From Halomonas litopenaei (GTDB lineage: Bacteria; Pseudomonadota; Gammaproteobacteria; Pseudomonadales; Halomonadaceae), in contig NZ_PXNS01000006.1 of NCBI RefSeq assembly GCF_003045775.1, forward strand, positions 186,001-250,000: DNA of 64,000 nucleotides, in the 5' to 3' direction. Of this stretch, positions 59,882-64,000 are shown piece by piece. Position 1 is the stretch's first letter, and each line of letters opens with the position of its first letter. Both the position numbers and the translations under genes were made by a program. The notes beneath the pieces are model-generated. The model saw only the letters and a list, made by a program, of their open reading frames with translations. It made no database searches and was not told the DNA's origin.

Positions 59882-59911
59882 TTGTGGCAAAAATGACCCT
59901 CAGCGTAGAAT
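59882..59911 (+). promoter_or_regulatory. Predicted promoter just before the 111-residue gene
   Basis: TTGTGG (59882-59887), 18 bp, TAGAAT (59906-59911). The ATG at 59919 is only 8 bp after the -10, so the transcript may be leaderless. Confidence 0.45.
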
Positions 59912-59918
59912 TCGCCCC

Positions 59919-60254
59919 ATGAAGAATTCCAGAAGCCTCATATTGCTGGTCATCGTTCCCGCGGTGGCCGTGGTGCTGCTCGGGGCGGCCATCTTTGGCT
60001 CCCAGGCGATGTCCGACAGCCGTCTGGACGATGACGCGCGTGCCGCCCTGGCGGCGTCACTTCAGACCTCGGCACCGATCGAGCTCGCCAACTTGCAGGA
60101 GGTGCGCTACGGCTATGGCGTGTGCGGCTCCTATCGGCTGGCATCGGACGAAGGCTTTGCCTCCTTCTATCTTGATACCCAGAGCGGCGAGGTGGAGCTG
60201 GACGTCAACTCCCGTCGTTTCAATACCCACTGTGGCCTGTCGGCGCTGTGCTGA
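59919..60254 (+). CDS. Small membrane-anchored protein of unknown function
   Basis: 111 residues, unrecognised. A hydrophobic N-terminal segment (LILLVIVPAVAVVLLGAAIF, 8-27) probably anchors it, followed by an acidic domain with three cysteines in GVCGSYRL and THCGLSALC. The cysteines could form a disulfide outside the cytoplasm. It lies between the TPR gene and the copper chaperone genes, which gives no clear functional hint. Start supported by the promoter spacing only. Confidence 0.6.
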   Translation: MKNSRSLILLVIVPAVAVVLLGAAIFGSQAMSDSRLDDDARAALAASLQTSAPIELANLQEVRYGYGVCGSYRLASDEGFASFYLDTQSGEVELDVNSRRFNTHCGLSALC

Positions 60255-60352
60255 TGGTATCCATCGACGGTGAACGGTGTTGGTCGGCGTTTGACGACTG
60301 AGCCACCCGGCGACACAGGCTCGTGCCGGCACTTTCTCAAGGAGACGTTTTC

Positions 60353-60790
60353 ATGCGCATGTTCAAGGGCACCCTGGTTGCCGGATTGCTGTCGCTGCTG
60401 GCGGCTACCCCGGTGCTTGCCGCCGAGCTAGAGATCAGCGACGCCAGGCTGCGCATGCTGCCCGGCGACCGCCCTGGCGCCGGTTACTTCAAGCTCTACA
60501 ATGCGGGCGACGAGCCGGCAGCGGTGGTCGGAGCAGAGACCAACGCCTACGCCTCGGTGGAGCTGCACATGAGCATGGAGAAAGACGGCATGGCCATGAT
60601 GCACGGCGTCGAGCGCTTCGAAGTGCCCCCCGGCGAGACCCGCGAGTTCGCCCCCCAGGGGTATCACCTGATGTTCATGAAGCCGCAACAGTCGCTGAAC
60701 GTTGGCGATGAAGTCGAGGTCCGCCTGATCCTCGAAGGGGACGAGCGCGTCGAGACGACCTTCGAAGTGGTCTCGCCGGCGGCGCTGTAA
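60353..60790 (+). CDS. PCu(A)C copper chaperone
   Basis: 145 residues with a signal peptide (LVAGLLSLLAATPVLAA, cleavage near 24). The family copper motif is seen as His72-Met73...Met83...His105-x-Met107 (HMSMEKDGMAMM and YHLMFM). It carries Cu(I) in the periplasm, together with SCO for building the Cu(A) centre of cytochrome oxidase. AAGGAGA precedes the ATG at 60353; the frame upstream to 60323 has no support. The neighbouring SCO gene fits this role. Confidence 0.9.
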   Translation: MRMFKGTLVAGLLSLLAATPVLAAELEISDARLRMLPGDRPGAGYFKLYNAGDEPAAVVGAETNAYASVELHMSMEKDGMAMMHGVERFEVPPGETREFAPQGYHLMFMKPQQSLNVGDEVEVRLILEGDERVETTFEVVSPAAL

Positions 60791-60800
60791 CGACGGTCTT

Positions 60801-60827
60801 GAGACAGCTGAGACAGCTGAGACAGCT
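60801..60827. repeat. Three perfect 9-bp repeats (GAGACAGCT)
   Basis: GAGACAGCT is repeated at 60801, 60810 and 60819, just after the PCu(A)C stop. Confidence 0.9.
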
Positions 60828-60925
60828 GGGCCGGCAAAGTGGTGTCGAGAGAACGGTGTCGGCCGCAGAGGCTGCAAAGTAGAGCCGAGACAACGGCCCA
60901 TGAACTGAAAGCTACGAGGTTGGCA

Positions 60926-61579
60926 ATGCGACAGGGCAGGACCGGCGGCAATGGCAAGGTGCAGAGAAGGGGAGCTGGAGCGAGCCAGGCAGTCGCCAGG
61001 GCTGGTGCGGCACTGCTGCTGACGGCTGCGCTTTTTGCCCTTGCCGGCTGCGAGGACGTCAACTGGCGTGGCACCGACATCTCCGACGCCATGCCGGCGC
61101 TGGACTTCGAGCTGATCGACGAGAACGGCCAGCAGGTCGATGAGGGTGACTACGCCGGCAAGACGACCCTGGTCTACTTCGGCTTCACCCACTGCCCGGA
61201 CGTCTGTCCCACCGCGCTGGCGCGCTTGTCAGCGGCGATTCGTGAACTCGACGAGCCGACCAGAGACGCCGTCCGGGTGCTGTTCGTCTCGGTGGATCCT
61301 GAGCGCGACAGCCCCGAGGTGCTCGACGCCTATACCGAAGCCTTTGGGCCGCGCTTTATCGGCCTGACCGGCGACAAGGCTGCCCTCGACGCGGTCACCA
61401 ACCGCTACCGCGTCAGCTATCGTCTGGGCGAACCCGAGGCCGACGGCAGCTACGACGTCGACCATTCCAGCGCTATCTTCGCCTTCGATTCAGGCGGCGA
61501 CGCCCGTCTGCTGATGCGTGACACCGATCCGGTGGACTCCATCGCCGCAGACATCCGAAGGCTGGTGGAGAAGGGGTAG
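60926..61579 (+). CDS. SCO1/SenC-family copper lipoprotein
   Basis: 217 residues. The lipobox LAGC (Cys42) suggests a lipoprotein anchored in a membrane. The copper motif is HCPDVCP (Cys90, Cys94), with the conserved His180 in DVDHSSAIF. It takes part in Cu(A) assembly in cytochrome c oxidase or as a thiol reductase. I chose ATG 60926 after GAGG; in-frame ATG at 60839 is less likely. Pairs with the PCu(A)C gene. Confidence 0.9.
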   Translation: MRQGRTGGNGKVQRRGAGASQAVARAGAALLLTAALFALAGCEDVNWRGTDISDAMPALDFELIDENGQQVDEGDYAGKTTLVYFGFTHCPDVCPTALARLSAAIRELDEPTRDAVRVLFVSVDPERDSPEVLDAYTEAFGPRFIGLTGDKAALDAVTNRYRVSYRLGEPEADGSYDVDHSSAIFAFDSGGDARLLMRDTDPVDSIAADIRRLVEKG

Positions 61580-61617
61580 AGGTCCCCATCTTCTTGCAAA
61601 AATGCAGCTGGAAAAGC

Positions 61618-61642
61618 AAAGGGCCACCTGAAGTGGCCCTTT
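61618..61642. terminator. Bidirectional terminator between SCO and xthA
   Basis: AAAGGGCCAC (61618-61627) pairs with GTGGCCCTTT (61633-61642) around a 5-nt loop. It separates two convergent genes; the minus strand continues into GCTTTTCC. Confidence 0.85.
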
Positions 61643-61727
61643 CGCGTCTCGATGGTAACGCGCCTTCACGCCTCGCTGCGTGGCAGCTTGATGCAGTCTC
61701 TGGTGCCGCGCGTGGTGTTGTGAAGTT

Positions 61728-62543
61728 CTAAAGATCCAGTTCGGTCCACACCGGGGCGTGGTCCGAGGGTTTTTCCATGGCGCGCAGGTCGTAGTCGATG
61801 CCGGCGTCGGTGACGCGCTCGGACAGCGATGCCGTGGTCAGGATATGGTCGATGCGAAGGCCCCGCTTGGGTTCGCGATCGAAGCCCTTCGAGCGATAGT
61901 CGAACCAGCTGAAACGATCGTCCACCTCGGGGTAGAGGCGGCGATAGCTGTCCTCGAGGCCCCAGGCCTTGATGCCATCCAGCCATTCGCGCTCGATCGG
62001 CTGAAAGCTGGTCTTGCCTTCGCGCAGCCAGCGCTTGCGGCTGGCCTCGCCGATGCCGATATCGATGTCGGCGGGCGAGATGTTGAAGTCGCCCATCACC
62101 GCCAGGCGTTCGCTGGGGGAGTGGTCCTCGTCGAGCAGGCGCTGGAGCTGGGCGTAGAAGGCGCGCTTGTGGGGAAACTTGGTCGGGTGCTCGATGTTCT
62201 CGCCCTGGGGGAAATAGCCGTTGTAGACCCATACAGGCTCGCCGTCGGCGGCGCGCAGACGCACGCCGATCATGCGGCGCTGGGCGTCTTCACCGTCGTC
62301 GGGAAAGCCATAGCGAACCTCCTCCGGGGCCTCGCGGGTCAGCATGGCGACGCCGTAGTGACCCTTCTGGCCATGGAAGTGCACCTGGTAGCCCATGGCT
62401 TCCACCGCCTCGCGGGGGAATTCACTGTCCTGGACCTTGGTTTCCTGCAAACCGATCAGGTCGGGCTGGTGGGAGGCGATCAGCGCCTCGAGCTGGTGCA
62501 GGCGTGCGCGGATGCCGTTGATGTTGAAGCACACCAGGCGCAT
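61728..62543 (-). CDS. xthA: Exonuclease III
   Basis: 271 residues (E. coli 268), an AP endonuclease and 3'-5' exonuclease in base excision repair. Catalytic sequences are visible: [28 protein letters not shown], the [11 protein letters not shown] loop, [19 protein letters not shown] and SDHAPVW with the catalytic histidine. It begins on the stop of a small basic gene (TAATG), so the two are co-translated. Confidence 0.95.
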   Translation of the reverse strand: MRLVCFNINGIRARLHQLEALIASHQPDLIGLQETKVQDSEFPREAVEAMGYQVHFHGQKGHYGVAMLTREAPEEVRYGFPDDGEDAQRRMIGVRLRAADGEPVWVYNGYFPQGENIEHPTKFPHKRAFYAQLQRLLDEDHSPSERLAVMGDFNISPADIDIGIGEASRKRWLREGKTSFQPIEREWLDGIKAWGLEDSYRRLYPEVDDRFSWFDYRSKGFDREPKRGLRIDHILTTASLSERVTDAGIDYDLRAMEKPSDHAPVWTELDL

Positions 62544-62806
62544 TACTGCTCTCCCTTGTTGCTGTCGCTGTTACTGCTGTCCGGCCCCTTGCCTTCGGGG
62601 TGAATCTCGATCGACGGGGCGGCGCGCATGCGCTCCAGCCGGCGTGCGGCCTGGGCCTTGCGCTGCTGGCGCTTCTTGGCGGAGAAGCGCCGTGATGAGG
62701 TGACCTCATCGGGATTTTCGTGGCGCCACTGCTTGTAGTCCTTGCGCCGACCGGTACGGATGGTCACCTTGTCGGCCAGGGAACGGGTCTTCTTGCGGCG
62801 TGTCAT
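62543..62806 (-). CDS. Small basic protein co-translated with xthA
   Basis: 87 residues, not recognised. It is rich in Lys/Arg ([38 protein letters not shown]) with a Ser/Asp/Asn-rich tail, predicted soluble and helical; an RNA- or DNA-binding role is only a guess. The stop TAA shares one base with the xthA ATG. It faces away from rhlB. Confidence 0.7.
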   Translation of the reverse strand: MTRRKKTRSLADKVTIRTGRRKDYKQWRHENPDEVTSSRRFSAKKRQQRKAQAARRLERMRAAPSIEIHPEGKGPDSSNSDSNKGEQ

Positions 62807-62914
62807 GACGCGGGGCTCCTGTATTCAATGGGCACATTCTATCAGTGCGGGGCCGCCAGGACAGCCGCTAGACACGATTCGATGCGCATCGGGCAAGCCC
62901 AAACGGCCAGACGC

Positions 62915-62923
62915 TGGTACAAT
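62915..62923 (+). promoter_or_regulatory. Extended -10 promoter upstream of rhlB
   Basis: TGG-TACAAT at 62915-62923 is a TGn-extended -10 with no clear -35. It lies about 98 bp before the rhlB ATG. Confidence 0.45.
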
Positions 62924-63020
62924 ACCCGGCTTGAGGAAACTCGAGGGGGCCCTGTGCCGTTGCCTCGACGCTTTCCGCTTTCCTTCAACTTCTCTTCGAG
63001 ACGGACACACAGCACAGCCT

Positions 63021-64000
63021 ATGAGCGAGTCGGAACAGACCACCGCACCGGCCGAGAGCCGCAAGCCCAAGCGTCGTCGCCGCAAGCCGAGGCGCCGCCA
63101 GTCCAACTGGGATCTGCGCCAGTTTCAGGTGCCCGCCGTGGCGGGCAAGTGGCGGTTCCACGACTTCGATCTGCCGCTGCCGCTGATGCGCGCCATCCAT
63201 GCGCTCGGGTTCGAGTACTGCACGCCGATTCAGGCCGAGGCCCTCACCCACACCCTGATGGGTGGAGACGTGGTGGGCAAGGCCCAGACCGGTACCGGCA
63301 AGACCGCCGCCTTCCTGATTTCCATGATGGCCTACTTCCTCGAGGAGGAGGTGCCGGATGGCCAGAAGCCGGGGACGCCGCGCGCACTGATCGTGGCGCC
63401 GACCCGCGAGCTTGCCTTGCAGATCGAGAAGGACGCCAAGGCCCTGGCGCGCTTCACCTCGCTCAAGGTGACCAGCGTCGTCGGCGGCATGGATTACCAG
63501 AAGCAGCGCGAGGGGCTTGCCGGCAACGTCGATATCCTGGTGGCCACTCCGGGCCGCCTTCTGGACTTCCAGCAGAAGCGAGACATCGACCTCGGTCAGG
63601 TCGAGGTGCTGGTGCTGGACGAGGCCGATCGCATGCTGTCGATGGGCTTCATTCCCGACGTCAAGCGCATCATCCGCTACACGCCGAAGACCGAAGAGCG
63701 GCAGACCTTCCTGTTCTCCGCGACCTTCACCGAGGACATCCTCAACCTGGCCAGCCAGTGGACCCATCAGCCGGCCCACGTCGAGATCGCGGTCACCGTG
63801 GATAACGCCGCCGATATCGATCAGCGGGTGTACATGGTGGGCGACGAAGACAAGCAGCGACTGCTGGTCAACCTGCTGCAGCAGGAGTCGTTCGACCGGG
63901 TGATGGTGTTCGGCAATCGCCGCGATCTGGTGCGCAAGCTGCTGGAGCTGCTGAAGAAGGCCGACATCAATGTGGCCATGCTGTCCGGCGATGTGCCGCA
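63021..64000 (+). CDS. rhlB: RhlB-type DEAD-box RNA helicase (5' part, runs off the window)
   Basis: About 326 codons present. A basic N-terminus of about 30 residues (RKPKRRRRKPRRRQ) precedes the Q motif (FHDFDLP...TPIQ), the P-loop AQTGTGKT at 88-95, APTREL, the DEAD box at 200-203 (VLDEADRMLSMGF) and SAT at 233-235. RhlB is the degradosome helicase partner of RNase E. The basic extension resembles the Pseudomonas protein. Distinction from other DEAD-box helicases rests on RMLSMGF and the VVGGMDYQKQ sequence. Confidence 0.88.
   Translation, partial: MSESEQTTAPAESRKPKRRRRKPRRRQSNWDLRQFQVPAVAGKWRFHDFDLPLPLMRAIHALGFEYCTPIQAEALTHTLMGGDVVGKAQTGTGKTAAFLISMMAYFLEEEVPDGQKPGTPRALIVAPTRELALQIEKDAKALARFTSLKVTSVVGGMDYQKQREGLAGNVDILVATPGRLLDFQQKRDIDLGQVEVLVLDEADRMLSMGFIPDVKRIIRYTPKTEERQTFLFSATFTEDILNLASQWTHQPAHVEIAVTVDNAADIDQRVYMVGDEDKQRLLVNLLQQESFDRVMVFGNRRDLVRKLLELLKKADINVAMLSGDVP

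Overview
This is a high-GC gammaproteobacterial chromosome segment made almost entirely of conserved housekeeping genes. Gene order and protein motifs resemble Pseudomonas and the halophilic Oceanospirillales. The many Asp/Glu-rich proteins and the DUF3450/TtpC-type TonB cluster make a Halomonadaceae-like marine or halophilic organism the best guess; this is inferred from order and composition, not from a marker gene. I see no insertion sequence, prophage, integron, CRISPR array, tRNA or rRNA.

Layout. (1) 1-6453: end of the division and cell-wall cluster (murC 3' end, ddlB, ftsQ, ftsA, ftsZ, lpxC), then the convergent dciA-like DUF721 gene. (2) 6617-12249: a small exported ORF, secA, argJ and a Nudix/TenI fusion. 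(3) 12460-14411, minus strand: aguA-aguB, agmatine to putrescine. (4) 14554-25384: lolC-lolD, a DUF2062 gene (minus), comEC, msbA-lpxK-ycaR-kdsB-low-molecular-weight phosphatase-murB, i.e. lipoprotein, lipid A, KDO and peptidoglycan precursor genes. (5) 25494-34643: rne (minus) with a very long repetitive tail and a long leader, divergent rluC, a hydrolase-OsmC fusion, a HAD phosphatase, sppA and maf. (6) 34794-43890: yceD-rpmF-plsX-fabD-fabG-acpP-fabF-pabC-mltG-tmk-holB, i.e. fatty acid synthesis, folate precursor, septal wall enzyme, dTMP kinase and clamp-loader subunit. (7) 43997-54242: tatD, DUF1285, a UvrD-like helicase, mercaptopyruvate sulfurtransferase, a DAACS symporter, and divergent ETF-QO / etfBA. 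(8) 54549-59867: a six-gene TonB energy-transduction operon. (9) 59919-64000: a small membrane-anchored protein, PCu(A)C and SCO copper chaperones, exonuclease III with a small basic partner, and the start of an RhlB-type DEAD-box helicase.

The most interesting signal is upstream of secA. A 114-residue exported ORF ends in Arg-Arg-Gly-Pro-Pro-Asp-Ile-Ala, with the Arg-x-Gly-Pro at the same distance from the C-terminus as the E. coli SecM arrest motif. Its Pro-Pro-Asp codons are complementary to the secA Shine-Dalgarno region, and a terminator-like hairpin lies between the two genes. This would fit a SecM-like secretion monitor, but it is a hypothesis. A second theme is the number of short tandem repeats in spacers (periods 8, 9, 11, 12 and 14 bp), several overlapping stop codons. 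Other points are two possibly leaderless genes, an expanded Lys/Ala/Glu/Pro repeat tail in RNase E, a PsrA-like operator in the etf divergent region, and a lolCD pair with no lolE.
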